This document shows positions 22,258 through 34,753 of a stretch of DNA of 64,000 nt, piece by piece. The position numbers and the translations under genes were made by a program. The DNA is taken from NCBI RefSeq assembly GCF_907164915.1, contig NC_061868.1:29321819-29385818 (forward strand). The letters are read 5' to 3'. Every line of letters starts with the position of its first letter. Position 1 is the stretch's first letter. The stretch is from Impatiens glandulifera (lineage: Eukaryota; Streptophyta; Magnoliopsida; Ericales; Balsaminaceae). The notes below the pieces were generated by a model, which did not search any database, was not told the DNA's origin, and saw only the letters and a list, made by a program, of their open reading frames with translations.

Positions 22258-25200
22258 GGAGTCGACTATAATACCCGAGTTTGCTGGGAGGGTATCTTGG
22301 AAAACCAATATGGGAAATATTGCGACAAGTTTGCGAAAATGAATCTAACTGAAAGGGTAGAGGAAACCCAATTCAGATTCTTATTCAAAGGGCACTCGTT
22401 ACTGCGGTTCTCGGGAACGATTATACACCACATGCTCCTCAGGAAGTCCAACTCAAATTCTATGGAGATGAAGTTCCTTGTGAATGGAGAAGAGTTGTGC
22501 TTCAGGATGAGGGAGTTTGCATTGGTTACAAGTCTCAATTTTGGGAGATTCCCTACGAAGGAAACGATTTTCAATCAGGTTGAAGAATCTCCAACTTTGG
22601 TTTTTAAATATTTTAAAAGTATTCCATTTATTAGAATAGCAGACCTTCATTAAAAATTCATGTCCTGCTCTGATAGGGAAGATGCATGGAAATTGGAGCT
22701 GGTATATCTTGTTTCCCATTATCTCTTTGCCCTTGACCCGAAGAGGATAATAAATATGAAACTCTTCAGCATGGTCGATGACATCGACACCTTCCTCAAT
22801 TTTCCATGGGGAAAGGTGTCCTTTAGAGCAACCATGAAGGGTTTGACCAAGGACCTTAATCGCTACAGGATGCTATCTCTACAGAAGAATAATGTCGCCT
22901 CGGGGAAGAAAAACAAAGACAAAGATGTCGATGTTTCTTATACCGTATATGGGTTCGCACTAGCCTTACAAGTGTGGACCTATGAGGTAATCCAAACGTT
23001 TGTCCCCAATCTTGCAATTAAAACGTCGCTTCAAACGCAAGAGCCTGTCTGCCCAAGGATAATACAGTACAAATCAAAGAGGAAGAGCACCGCCTCTAAT
23101 CTTCACACTGCCCTGCAAGGCAAGATTGTTAAGAAAATGGAATTGTCTGAAGAAGAGAAGATCTTATATGCTGGGGATGACTTTGAAGATATGGGAGGTA
23201 ATGTTTATGATGTCTTTTTTTATCTTGACTGCAGAAAGAGGAAATTTGGATATATTGACGATGGAGTTCCTCATAAAAAAATCTGTCATGAGGAAGAAAA
23301 GACAAATTACTCCTGCTAAAGCCAAACCTTCCACGAGAAGAAGAACCCGCAACCCTACCCCAGCACCAGCACCAGCACCAGCAACTCTTATTCTGTCAAG
23401 AGCGCCACGAGTAGAAAAGACGAAGACGAAGAATCCTCTCCCCCGACTCCAACAGCAACAACTCCCCAGGATAGATGTAGATTGGATGAACTTTCGAAGG
23501 AGCTAAATGAATTCAAAACTGAAATGAGAACTGAAATAATTCTCATTAAACAGATGTTAAACCAACTACAACAAGAGTTTGGCATATTATCAGCCACACT
23601 AGGGGAGGACAGAGAAGGAGAAGATTTAATGTGGAAGATTTAACAGAGAAAAAGAAGGAGACTGATGAAGACAAGGTTGAGGAAGATTTTGAGGTGAACA
23701 CTGAGCATATGTAGAATGATGATAAATTTGAGATATTTGTTGCATTTGGCATTTCTTGCATTTGGCATTTCTTGCATTTGGTGCATTTCTTGCATTTGGT
23801 CTAATTCAATACTTTTGTGTTTTTTTTTAAGATGGACAGGAAGACATTGTTGGGCTCTTGGAGAAAGACAATATTGGGCTTGTGGAGGAGAATGAAAATG
23901 AAGATCATGATTTGTTGAACGAACAAAATATTGAGGTATGCATTTCTTGCATTTCTTGCATTTGGTCTAATTAAATACTTTTGTGTTTTTTGTAGGATGG
24001 GCAGGAAGACAATGTTGTGCTGATTTTGGAGAAAGACAATGTTGGGCTTGTGGAGGAGAATGAAAATGAAGATCATTATTTGTTGACCGAACAAAATATT
24101 GAGGTATGCATTTCTTGCATTTGGTCTAATTAAAGACTTTTGTGTTTTTTGTAGGATGGTTAGAAAGACAATGTTGTGCTGATTTTGGAGAAAGACAATG
24201 TTGGGCTTGTGGAGGAGAATAATATCCAGGTATGCATTTCTTGCAATTAGTGCATTTCTTGTATTTGGTGCATTTCTCGTCGTTTGTCTATTTCTTGCAT
24301 TTGGACTAATTGAAGACTTTTGTGTTTTTTGTAGGATGGGCTTTTGGAGATAGACAATGTTGGGCCTGTGGAGGAGAAGACATATGAAGATCGTGATAAT
24401 AATATCGAGGTATGCATTTCTTGCATTTGGTGCATTTCTTGCATTTGGTGCATTTCTCGCAGTTTGCCTATTTCTTGCATTTGGTCTAATTAAAGGCTTT
24501 TCTGTTTTTTTGTAGGATGGGCTAGTGGAGAAAGACAATGTTGTGCCTATGGAGGAGAAGACAGATGAAGATCGTGATCATAATATCGAAGTATGCATTT
24601 CTTGCATTTGGTGCATTTCTCGCAATTTGCTTATTTCTTGCATTTGGTCTAATTAAAGACTTTTGTGTTTTTTGTAGGATGGGCTAGTGGAGAAAGACAA
24701 TGTTGTGCCTATGGAGAAGAAGACAGATGAAGATCATGATCATAATATCGAGATATGCATTTCTTGCATTTGGTGCATTTCTCGCAGTTTGCCTATTTCT
24801 TGCATTTGGACTAATTAAAGGCTTTTCTGTTTTTTGTAGGATGGGCTTTTGTTGGAGAAAGACCCTGGGAATATTGAGGAGGCTGGTGTGGTTGATAGAA
24901 AATCCGATGTTAGGAATGTTGAGGAAGCTGTGGAGGAGAAGGTGGAAGAGAAGGTGGAAGAGAAGGTGGAAGATAATGTGGAGGAGGTGGAAGAGAATGT
25001 GGAGGATATTGAGGTATGTATTTTTCATTTCTTGCATTTGGCCTAATTCAATGATTTCTTTGTAGGTGGACGATGATTTCGTTGTGCAAAAGGGTAGGAA
25101 GGTGGTGCAGAAGGGTAGGAAGGGGTGTAGAGGGGTAGGAAGGGGGTGCAAAGGGGTATGAAGGTGGTGCAGAGGGGTAGGAAGGTGGTGCAGAAGAAGG

Positions 25201-26193
25201 AAGAGAAGAAGGTGGACAAGCAGATAGATGAGGGCGTGGTGGAACTGGAAGATGCATCCCACATCCAATTTAAGAGAAAGAGGACGGTGTCGAAAGCTCT
25301 ACTTAGTCCCTACATCGTCCCTCGTCCAAGAAAGAAGACGATTGTTGTCGATCCTATGTTAAAGTGTAATCAGAAACTAAGGACAGAGTTCAGGAAAGTA
25401 TTTGCGAAAGGGGCTACATTTGAGAACATCAAGCTCTCTGATTGCACTGGAGACCTTAAGTTCTTCACTACAATTCTGAGGTTACATAAGTGGCTAACTG
25501 ATGTGGAGATGAATGCCGCAATTTCCCTGCTAAGAGCAAGAGCGTTCGCCTACCCTAAGGCGTACCCGGCGGATTTCAACATCTTAGATTGCCAGTTTGG
25601 CCCTTTGCTTAAATCATTCTATGACGAGTTTGTTGCTGACTCGGTTGATCCAGAAAAATCAGTTGACCATATTTTCTCTGAAACCATTTACCACTACTAC
25701 TGGGGTAGAAAAGATAAACATATGCCCTGTTGGAGCAGTGTTGATGATATTTAACATATGCCCTGTTGGAGCAGTGTTGATGATATTTACTTCCCCTCAA
25801 CCTCAAGAACCTACACTGGGTACTGTGTGTTATTCGATTGCAAGAATGGAGAATTGATGTTTATGATTGCGATCAGACAATTTACAATCCCCACGATTTT
25901 GGAGAATTCATGATAGCCATTTGTGAGATGTTGTCGCCCTTCCTTCATAAAGCAATGTCTGAAGTTGAAATGACTAGGTATCCTAACATGAGAAATGAGA
26001 CTTTTAGATTTTAGAGAATTCCACATCCTGAAGTACCAAAAGCAGAATGAAGTAGGGACTATGGCGTTTTTGTATTAATGTATTTAGAGTACCTGATTGC
26101 TAAACTTGGTCTAGAAAATTGCATATCAAACAATATGTTATTATATAGAGAAAAGTGGGCAGTCAGGTTGTACCATCAGATTTTAGAGCCATG
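22258..26193 (+). pseudogene. DUF1985-Ulp1 accessory gene of MULE B, broken
   Basis: The ATG at 22258 follows a TTTTGTAG acceptor. DUF1985 covers about 22290-23100 (MKFLVNGEELCFRMREFALV), with a frameshift near 22297 and a TAA at 22651. An array of mini-exons (23832-25013) links it to a Lys/Val/Gln repeat and the Ulp1 domain (about 25260-26193). The domain keeps the catalytic His-Trp (NLHWVLCVIRLQEW), but the nucleophile Cys is Tyr (SRDYGVF, against SGDCGLF in MULE A), with a stop three codons earlier. A perfect 36-bp tandem duplication at about 25717-25788 adds another stop. It resembles the Kaonashi-type Ulp1 genes of plant MULEs and is clearly dead. Confidence 0.83.
23832..25066 (+). repeat. 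Tandem array of seven mini-exon/intron units inside the MULE B accessory gene
   Basis: The exons are 23832-23935, 23996-24103, 24155-24229, 24335-24409, 24516-24590, 24678-24752 and 24840-25013. Each opens GATGG and ends in a Glu or Gln codon before GTATGCATTTCTTGCATTTG, and each intron ends TTTTTTGTAG. Exons 2 to 7 are multiples of three and lie in phase 0, so they could be added or skipped without a frameshift. They encode acidic peptides such as DGLVEKDNVVPMEEKTDED. Exon 3 holds a TAG where exon 2 has CAG, and the donor of exon 6 is AT instead of GT. The introns consist mostly of the repeat TGCATTTCTTGCATTTGG. Confidence 0.8.
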
Positions 26194-26336
26194 AAGTTGT
26201 AAACACTGAATTATTGTTGTAACATGTTGTGTAAATACTGAATTATTGTTGTAACATGTTGTGTAATATTGAATATTGTTTATCATCATCATTATAGCCA
26301 TGAATGTTGTAATAGGTATCATAAAAATGTAGAGTA

Positions 26337-26560
26337 ATACGCGTATGCGTGAGATATGACTCACGCATATTACAATATGCGTGAGTTATGACTAACGCAT
26401 ATTCGAATATGACTCACGTGTATTGTAATACCCGTGAGTCATAACTCACGCGTATTACAATATGACTCACGTATATTGTAATACACGTGAGTTATGACTC
26501 ACGCGTATTACAATATGCGTGAGTTTAACATTGTGTAATATATATGCGTGAGACACTGTA
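26337..26560. repeat. Palindromic CACGCGTATTACAATATGCGTGAG-type array (written here by its parts)
   Basis: The motif ACTCACGCGTATTACAATAT and its complement alternate about eight times between the convergent Ulp1 and transposase genes of MULE B. It holds the same position as the 21-bp foldback array of MULE A but has an unrelated sequence. Confidence 0.8.
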
Positions 26561-26761
26561 TGTCATTAGCATGGCCAACCTGGATGTATTATACAATTTG
26601 TATACAAATATCAAATAAAAAAACATAGACAATATTCATGTAATTAAAAACCAACAATCTGTATACAACTTTCAAATAAAAAACCAAAGACAATATTCAA
26701 GTAATTAAAAACCAACAATCAATCTGTATACAACTTTCAACTAAAAAACCATAGACAATAT

Positions 26762-27860
26762 TTATGTTTGTGGCTGAGATGATGGCGGCTGAGATGATGG
26801 CTGCTGAGATGATGATGCTCTTGCAGCTCTTGCAGTAGAGGGTGTATGCATCACTGATTTGCATGTTGCCCTGTTATCACCTTGACCACCACATGAGCTA
26901 CATCTTCTCGGTACCTTACGAATTTCACCTTGGGATGACCTACGCTTTGTTTGAGGTCGCCCTTTCTTAACCTTAACAGGTGGTTTAAGGCACACTCGTT
27001 ACTTGATATGTTCTGGAATATCCCAATACTCTTCATGACAAACTGGATAGCATGTTTTCGCATATGCATTGATCCACAAATCACTTGAGTAATACCTGAA
27101 AGATAACAATTGAACATGTGAGAAATAAAGTTAGTTAGATAGATTCAATAGCAAATAAAGTAAAGTAACCTTGAGCAGAACTCATAGGCATCCAATCTAT
27201 GGGTACGGGAAGCAACTAGGGCATGAGTGCAAGGAAGACCAGATACATCAAATACCCTACAACTACAACTCATTCCTTTCAAGTCAACTTTATAATCAGA
27301 TTCACCGTCATGGACATAAAACTCGAATCGGTTAAGTGGATGAACGTTATATAATATGGCCTTCTCAGCTTGATCACGTAAGAACTTTTCATAATAAGGA
27401 GATAAACGTTCATTGTGATTGGACGCTTTTTTTCTTCTACTATTAAACCAATCTTGTAATGTGAATCTTAAATAATCAGCTAAGATTGATATGGGATACT
27501 TTCTAGCTTCCCTACTTTGACTATTGAAGCTCTCAGCGTAATTTCTTGGCATTTGATTGTATCGTTTACCAGGAAAAAAGGCACGACTCCATCTCTCAAA
27601 CCCAATATCTGCCAAATACATGGCAATACGAGGGTCCTTAGCATTGATCTTGTCAAAATGCTGATTAAACTTCAAGATTGTGTATGCTTGAGAAGCCAAA
27701 CCAAACTCGGCGTGACAGTGATCAGTTTTGAATTTGGCCATAATATTCATCTTGATGTGATATGTGCACGCACTGTGGTCAGCTTCTAAAAAAACAGCAC
27801 ACAAGGCATTGGCGATGCTTGGGTGTCTATCGAATACGAACACGAGATCATCAACCAATC
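26762..27860 (-). pseudogene. MULE B transposase, C-terminal part (downstream of copia insertion)
   Basis: It resumes at the copia junction with the second catalytic Asp (DLVFVFDRHPSIANAL). It continues with the NYAESFNSQSREARKYPI region, the SWIM finger CSCRVFDVSGLPCTHALVAS, an intron (donor at 27169, acceptor at 27096) and a last exon 27095-26762. That exon has a TAA where MULE C has AAA, and its zinc knuckle reads CSSCGGQGDNRATC, with Asp in place of the metal-binding His. Codons up to the intron are open. Confidence 0.9.
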
Positions 27861-29144
27861 TGTTAGATAAATTAGACCGGTTAAAATAAGAACTTAACAA
27901 AAAACAAATTTCCTGTGCAGGAACGATCAAGAACCAAGAACGGTAAAAAATCTGACCGGTCAAGAATCCAACCGATCAAAGAATCTAACCGGTTAGAAGA
28001 ATAAGCAAAGGATGTATCCAAAAACCGGAAGTTATCCGGTTAACCTGAAGCTATGAACAACCGGTAGACATCCTAAACCAAAATGTATCCAACCGGAAAA
28101 CCGATAAAGAAACTACTTAGAGAAAGAAGCCAAGATTATCAAACTAAGTACAATCTACAAATTGGTGCAAACGAACACTTTGAGTATGTGCGAAAGATGA
28201 TACCAAAGAAACAGACTGTAACATTGCCATAATCATACAAGTCTGATGATACTCTGCAGGCTGCAGAAGATTGCCTGAAGAAACAGTTACCATTTTGGTA
28301 CAAGTCAAAGGTGCAGTTCTCCAGATGCAGGTAACCGGCCAACCAGCAGTTGCCATATTAAGTAAAAGACAAATCAGAGTCGGTCTGCTCCATGCCTTGG
28401 AAGCTTAAACCGCAATTAATGCAACGTTGAACCTCTGCTCAACCAATCAGATTCAAGGATTACCCTGAAAGTATCCGTTGAAGAAATGTGACCGTTGGCA
28501 CATTTCACCTATAAAAGAATGAGTTGAAGAGAAGTAAATGTAGTTCTGAGAGTTTTAGTCAGTGACAACAACCCAAGTTACAAGTTGCATTTATCTCTCT
28601 ACAAGATTAAAAAGCTTAAGTGTGCATTTGAAGTGTGATTACAATTTCTGTGAGAATTGTACGAGTGTTTATCGAGCAGCAAATAAGTCTCGATCATGTA
28701 TTGTGTTTGTGTATTCCTTAGTGAATATCCTTCTCGCGGTTTCGAGAAGAAGGGGTGACGTAGGAGTTTTAGCTCCGAATATCCATAAAAACCTATGTCT
28801 TGTTATTTACTTTCTGCGGGCTCTACGTTCTAACCGACTTGTACTGTCCTAACCGACTCACACTACTATAACCGAATTACATCATAACCGATTCACTAAA
28901 CCTTAAACCGACCTCCTAATCTCCAAACCGATATTCTTCAGATTCTATCTTTATTCATCATGTGTGTGTGTTGTTTCAACCTGAAACAAACCACTTCCGC
29001 ACTTAAACTCGGTTCAAGGGTTTGTGACACTTTGCGTAGTATTGAAACCCGGCGTTAATCTCTAACCGAATTAGCGTCAACCGTTGAGTGAAAAAGCTAA
29101 TCGGCCAGACCCCGTTCCGCCAGCCGCGAGCTAGATCCTAACAA
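27861..29144 (+). repeat. 5' LTR of copia element 2
   Basis: It starts TGTTAGATAAATTAGACCGG and ends GAGCTAGATCCTAACA. A TATAAAAG box lies at 28510-28517, and the region is rich in ACCGGTT motifs. Confidence 0.95.
28510..28517 (+). promoter_or_regulatory. TATA box in 5' LTR
   Basis: TATAAAAG in the context CACCTATAAAAG, also present at 40728-40735 in the 3' LTR. It marks the likely start of the genomic RNA a little downstream. Confidence 0.7.
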
Positions 29145-29146
29145 TT

Positions 29147-29158
29147 GGTATCAGAGAA
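29147..29158 (+). promoter_or_regulatory. Primer-binding site (tRNA-iMet) of copia element 2
   Basis: TGGTATCAGAGA lies two bases after the 5' LTR. Only the last base differs from the canonical copia site. Confidence 0.88.
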
Positions 29159-29196
29159 GTTAGTTTCAATACTCAAGCAACCCGAAGCAAGCAAGC

Positions 29197-30941
29197 ATGA
29201 CTTTCGAGAAGCCTCCAATGCTAGAAGGTGATGATTTCGCCAATTGGAAGATATGCATGCACTTGCACTTAATCACTATGGATGATGAGATGTCGTTCAT
29301 CATGTCTGAAGGACCGATAATAATTGATAAAGATAGAAAGGATTGGACAGCTGAGGATAGAAGGAGAAACAATATAGATAATCACGCCAGAAACCATGTC
29401 TTCAAAGGTTTGGACAGAAATACCTTTTGTAAGGTCAGAGATTGCAAAACCTCAAAGAAAGTATGGGAAACGGTGATCCAACTTCATGAGGGAGATGAAA
29501 GAACCAAGGAAAACAAGATAATGGTGGTTATCCAGAAGTTTGAAAACATCAAGATGAAGGCAGGAGAAACCATGAGGGAGTATAGTGACCGATTTACAAA
29601 TGTAATAAATGAGCTATCAACTCTTGGAAAGAAGTATGATAACAAGGAAACAATCAACAAAGCTTTAAGATCTCTTCCGAGTGCATGGGACATAAAGACG
29701 ATGGTGATGAGAGAATCAAACTGCCTAAACAAGATGAAATTAAACGATGTATTTGAAGATCTGAAGGCATATGAGTTTGAAATGAGATCCAGGATTGAAG
29801 ATGAAGCCTCAGCCTCAACCGCTACAAAGGCATTAGTCACATCTATAGAACCTGTAGCTGCTGCACCGATCAAATCCGCTGAACAATTCACTAGGGATGC
29901 ATGGCAATGCTTGCACAGAAGTTTGGCAGATTCATGAAGAAAAGCCAACTGACAAACAACAACTATAACTACGGTGATAAATCTAATGTTAGATGTTATA
30001 ATTGCAATTGTTTGGGACATTTCAGGTGGGAATGCAGAAAACCAAGACGGGATGACCGGAAACCGGATGATCAGAACCAAAGAAACAACTACTCACAAAC
30101 CGGTGAAGGAAGGGAAATTCAGAAAGCACTAATAGCCGATGATGGAGGAAGTCTATGGGCTCACAGTGACAGTGATGATGAACTCACCTGTCTCATGGAA
30201 AACGAAGAACAGGTATGTGATTTTGATTTTGCTTGTGAAGAATTTACTAAAGATGATTTAGTTAATGCATTAAACGACATGGTAGTAGAGTATAAGAATC
30301 TATTAACTTTAGTACCAACCCGACTCAACTTTAGAACCGACCCTATAGCACCACCCCGGTCCGAACCTGAAACCGATATTCAACCTGATGAAATCCTAGA
30401 AATTGAGGCAGCACCTGAACTATCCTCTGAGACTGAACAACTCAAGGAGTCAGTTCAAGAGCTGACCGAAGAGGAAGATGCAAGAACTAGGTATCGAATA
30501 GCCACATGGAAAAGATCCAGTGAAGCGGTGAACCATTTGTCTAAATAACAAAGACATCCCAAATGCAAATTTGGTCTTGGATACAAAAACAACAAATCCG
30601 ACAACCGGAACCATTCCAACAAAATGAAACTCACAAAAGGCAATATTCCCTTTGTAAGATTTGTCAAGAGCTCTTCAACCAAAAATGAGGCACAATGTGA
30701 CTCAAAACCGGAAGAAGAAATAATATATGTAGGTCCAACTGACTCGGAAAAATGGCTTCATCCTGAGAGAAGGAAAGCCAACCGGCCAACAGGTAAACAA
30801 ACCAATCCACGACCACATAGAATAAACCAAAAGCCACCACAAAATAAGGCACTCTTAGGAAAAAAGAAAGATGTCAAGCCAAGTACAGGAAAAAGAATTA
30901 TAACCATGACCGAGAAAGTTATCCGACTTATCAAAGTCTGA
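29197..30941 (+). pseudogene. copia element 2 gag, broken
   Basis: The ATG at 29197 opens MTFEKPPMLEGDDFANWKI, a UBN2-type capsid. A one-base deletion near 29901 shifts the frame (comparison with element 1 shows GATGCGATGGCA as the expected reading). The zinc knuckle CYNCNCLGHFRWEC starts at 29993. A TAA at 30546 replaces the Tyr codon seen in element 1. The frame then runs on to a TGA at 30939. The protein would package RNA in cytoplasmic particles. As read it is inactive. Confidence 0.92.
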
Positions 30942-30960
30942 ATACCCAAGGGACTAATCA

Positions 30961-32733
30961 ATGTTGGACCCAAGTAAATGTGAGTACCAAATAGTTGTAA
31001 ATATGTATATTTTGCAGGATATGAAGAAACGGCTAGGAAACTCTAAGTGGTACATGGACAGCGGTTTCTCTAGACATATGACTGGAAACAACAACCTTTT
31101 GACCGATATCAAAATAGAAACCGGTGCAATGATAGTCTTTGGTGACAACTCAAGAGGTAGAACTGTGGGCAAGGGTAAGATTGTACATGGTAACCTAACA
31201 ATTGACAATGTACTTCTAGTTGAAAATCTACATTTTAACCTGCTAAGTATTAGTTAAATGTGTGATGTTGGATATACAGTAGAATTTCTTAAACATGCAT
31301 GCCTAGTTAAAAACTCTCAGGGTAGCACACTACTAACCAGAAATAGGTTAAGAAATATATACAAGGTAGATTGGAAAAATGAAGTGGAACATCCTATTTG
31401 CATGGTAGCTAAAACCGATCAAACTTGGTTATGGCATAAAAGGTTAAACCACTTAAACCTCAAAACCTTAATCTACATCCGCAATAAAAAGTTAGTTGAA
31501 GGAATTTTTGATATAGTATTTAATAAGGATAAGGTGTGTTCAACATGTCAAATGGGTAAACAAACTAAATCAACCTTTAAGAGTAAAGGACACATTCATT
31601 CTAGCCGATGTTTAGATCTTTTTCACATGGATCTATGTGGACCGATTAGGGTCACCAGCCTAAGTGGTATGCTTTACACTATGGTTGTTGTTGATGATTA
31701 TTCTAGATATACATGGGTCACATTTTTGGCATCTAAACGTGAAACCGCATCCAATTTAATTACATTGCTTAAGCGTTTACAAAATGAAAAATCAATATGC
31801 ATAAATAGCATTAGGAGTGATAGAGGAGCCGAATTTACAAATAGTACTCTAAATGCATTTCTTGATGAATTCGGCATTAGACACGAGTTCTCTAGTGCTA
31901 GAACTCCTCAACAGAACGGTCTGGACGAAAGAAGAAACCGAACTCTCAAGGAAGCTGCAAGGTTTATGATAGCCGACTCAGGTGTTGCTCAAAAATTTTG
32001 GGCTGAAGCTATCAATACTGCATGTTATACACAAAACCGGTCTTTGATTAACAAATTTCACAATAAAACACTGTACGAAGTGTATTTTAATAGAATTCCC
32101 AACATTTGGTATCTTAAAATTTTCGGTTGTAAATGTTACATTCACATTAATGGCAAAAACTACTTATCTGCTTTTGATGCAAAATCCGATATTGGAATAA
32201 TGCTAGGATACTCAGCGGTTAGTAAAGCATATAGAGTATATAATACTAGAACCTTAACCATGGAAGAATCTCTTCATGTTGTATTCGATGAATTGGTTGA
32301 AAGTAACACTGCATCATCCTTTGATCTACACAATAGATTAGAAAATAACAATATCCATTCTGATAGTGAAGATGAGATTCCGGTTTTCAGACGGTTTGTC
32401 CATGACCAAATGGGTGTTGTTGAAACCCAACCGGATCAAGCTGTCACACAGGAGGAAGCTGACACCTCGGTTCAAACGGAGGAAATCGGTCGGTCTGACA
32501 TTATTGCTCAGCCTACCGATATGTCTAGCCTAGATCAAACAAACGGTGATTTGGTAGACACTCATGAACCAAACCTCAAAAGGAATACAAATCATCCTCC
32601 TGAGCTTATTATAGGTGACCCTTCAAAACCTGTCCAAACTAGGCGACAAAAACTGGAGGAATACTTTAATTCCGCTTTCATATCCCAGATTGAGCCGAAA
32701 AAGGTGGATGAAGCATTGTCAGATCCGGACTAG
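30961..32733 (+). pseudogene. copia element 2 protease and integrase, broken
   Basis: The protease motif WYMDSGFSRHMTGN is encoded near 31050-31090, with Phe in place of the usual Cys after DSG. A TAA at 31255 stands where element 1 keeps CAA. Integrase follows with the zinc-binding His pair in WHKRLNH and Cys pair in CSTCQMGK, and the catalytic residues in HMDLCGPI, RSDRGAEF and NGLDERRNRT, so the DDE triad is complete. The C-terminal region holds the conserved FGCKCYIHINGK and a long variable tail ending at TAG 32731, where the family normally has Trp. Confidence 0.93.
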
Positions 32734-34230
32734 ATCTTGGCAATGCAAGAAGAGTTAAACCAGCTTGAGAGTAATAATGTCTGGTATCTAGTCCCTAGAC
32801 CGAAAGATCAACCGGTCATAGGAACAAGATGGGTATTTTGAAATAAACTCAATGAAGACGGTTTGATTACGAGGAACAAAGCTAGATTAGTGGCATAAAG
32901 ATACAAACAGGAAGAAGGCATTGATTTTGAAGAATCATTTGCTCCTGTAGCTAGATTTGAAGCTATTAGAATTTTTCTAGCCTTTGCTGCTTTCAAAAAT
33001 TTTAAAGTTTTCCAAATGGATGTTAAAAGTGCATTTTTAAATGGTGACATACGTGAAGAAGTATACGTTGAACAACCACCCGATTTCAAAAATACTGACC
33101 TGACTAATCATGTATATCGTCTAAATAAAGCACTGTACGGTTTAAAACAAGCTCCTAGAGCTTGGTATGATACACTAAACGCATTTTTGATACATCATGA
33201 TTTTACCATAGGTTCAGTGGATAAAACCCTATTTAAATTTGAGAAAAAGGGACACATTCTACTTGTTCAAATATATGTGGATGATATCATTTTCGGATCA
33301 ACCGATCCTAAGCTGTGTGATAAATTCTCAACCCTGATGACTAACAAATTTGAAATGAGTATGATGGGAGAATTAAGTTTCTTTCTAGGTCTTCAGGTTA
33401 AACAACTCGAAGGAGGAACTTTCATTAGTCACCCTAAATACACAAAGGAACTTCTAAAGAAATTTGGGATAGACACATGTTCCTCTGCCGCCACTCCAAT
33501 GAGCTCATCAATCAAGCTGGATAAAGATGATGACGGTCAGGGAGTAGACCTGACAGCCTATCGCGCAATCATCGGTTCACTTCTATACTTGACACCAAGT
33601 AGACCGGACATACTATTTGCGGTCGGAGTGTGTGGAAGATTCCAGGCTAATCCCAAACAGTCTCATTATACAGCCGCTAAACGAATCCTGAAATATCTAA
33701 AGGGAACCCCTGAAGTCGGTTTGTGGTATCCAAAGGACTCAAGTTTTAACATCACAAGCTATTCTGACGCAGACTATGCAGGATGTAAAGTTGATAGAAA
33801 AAGTATCAGCGGAACATGCCAATTCTTAGGTGATCGGCTTGTTTCATAGCATAGCAAGAAGCAAACGTCGGTTGCTACATCAACCGCAGAAGCTAAATAT
33901 CTGGCAGCCGGAAGTTGTTGTTCATAAATTCTATGGATTCAACAGCAACTAAAGGACTTCGGTGTCATCGCCGAAGAGTCTCCAATTTTCTGTGATAACA
34001 CAAGTGCCATAGTCATCACATACAATCCGGTGTTACACTCTAGAACCAAGCATATCGACATAAGACATCATTTCATCCAGGAACATGTCATGCAGAAGCA
34101 CATCCGGTTGGAATACGTATCAACTGATCAACAAGTAGCTGATATCTTCACAAAGCCGCTGCAGGAAGCTAAGTTTTCTTTCTTCAGAAACATCTTCAGT
34201 TTAACCGATATAAATCAACTTATTTCTTAA
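32734..34230 (+). pseudogene. copia element 2 reverse transcriptase and RNase H, broken
   Basis: The reverse transcriptase shows [23 protein letters not shown] and the active-site YVDDIIFGS. RNase H follows with [18 protein letters not shown] (Lys in place of the usual second catalytic Glu) and KHIDIRHHFIQEHV. Stops lie at TGA 32839 (usual Arg), TAA 32896 (usual Gln), TAG 33847 (usual Trp in SWHSKKQ) and TAA 33925 (usual Gln). The frame is otherwise continuous to the natural end at 34230. All four stops are consistent with single C-to-T or G-to-A changes. Confidence 0.94.
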
Positions 34231-34687
34231 GGGAAAAATCGGTTCGGACAGACAAAACCGACAGTTCTTCCAAAAATGTCGGAAATCGAATTTATCATCG
34301 TATTTATTGAAGAACCGCTTTGTCTATCAGTTACAGTAAACCGACCAGTTACTTAGTACCTACACTAATTAACTGCATCGGGACCAATGACTGAAAACCA
34401 ACCGGTTTGAATATAATATATTTTGGAATATTTGGCTTCCCAACAAAATATGGAACAACTGTATGTGTTTGGACGTATCTATTCTGAAAAGATACCTTTT
34501 CAAAACAAAGTAGTCATGCCTCAAAAGACGTGAAGATATGATATCTCTCACTGTCCAGGCCTATGACTCACACTCTTAGGCTGTAAACACTCATAATTCA
34601 TGCAAGATGTTTTATCCTATGGTTAATAAACTAAATTACCTACTACCCTCTGGATAATACTGATCACCTATATCACCCTCCAACTAA

Positions 34688-34695
34688 TATATAAG
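34688..34695 (+). promoter_or_regulatory. TATA-like box before ORF3a
   Basis: TATATAAG, 59 bases upstream of the ATG at 34754. Confidence 0.45.
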
Positions 34696-34753
34696 TTAGA
34701 TGAATATCAAACAAATATTCACACCATCAACACCTCATCTTACTAAGGCAAAA

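Noticed and set aside
23832..25066. Regularly spaced repeats that could be mistaken for a CRISPR-like array
   Set aside because: The units are GT...AG exon/intron pairs in a plant transposon gene, with coding spacers in phase.
24684..25268. Long His/Leu/Pro-rich open frames on the minus strand
   Set aside because: They are antisense shadows of the mini-exon array and its intron repeats.
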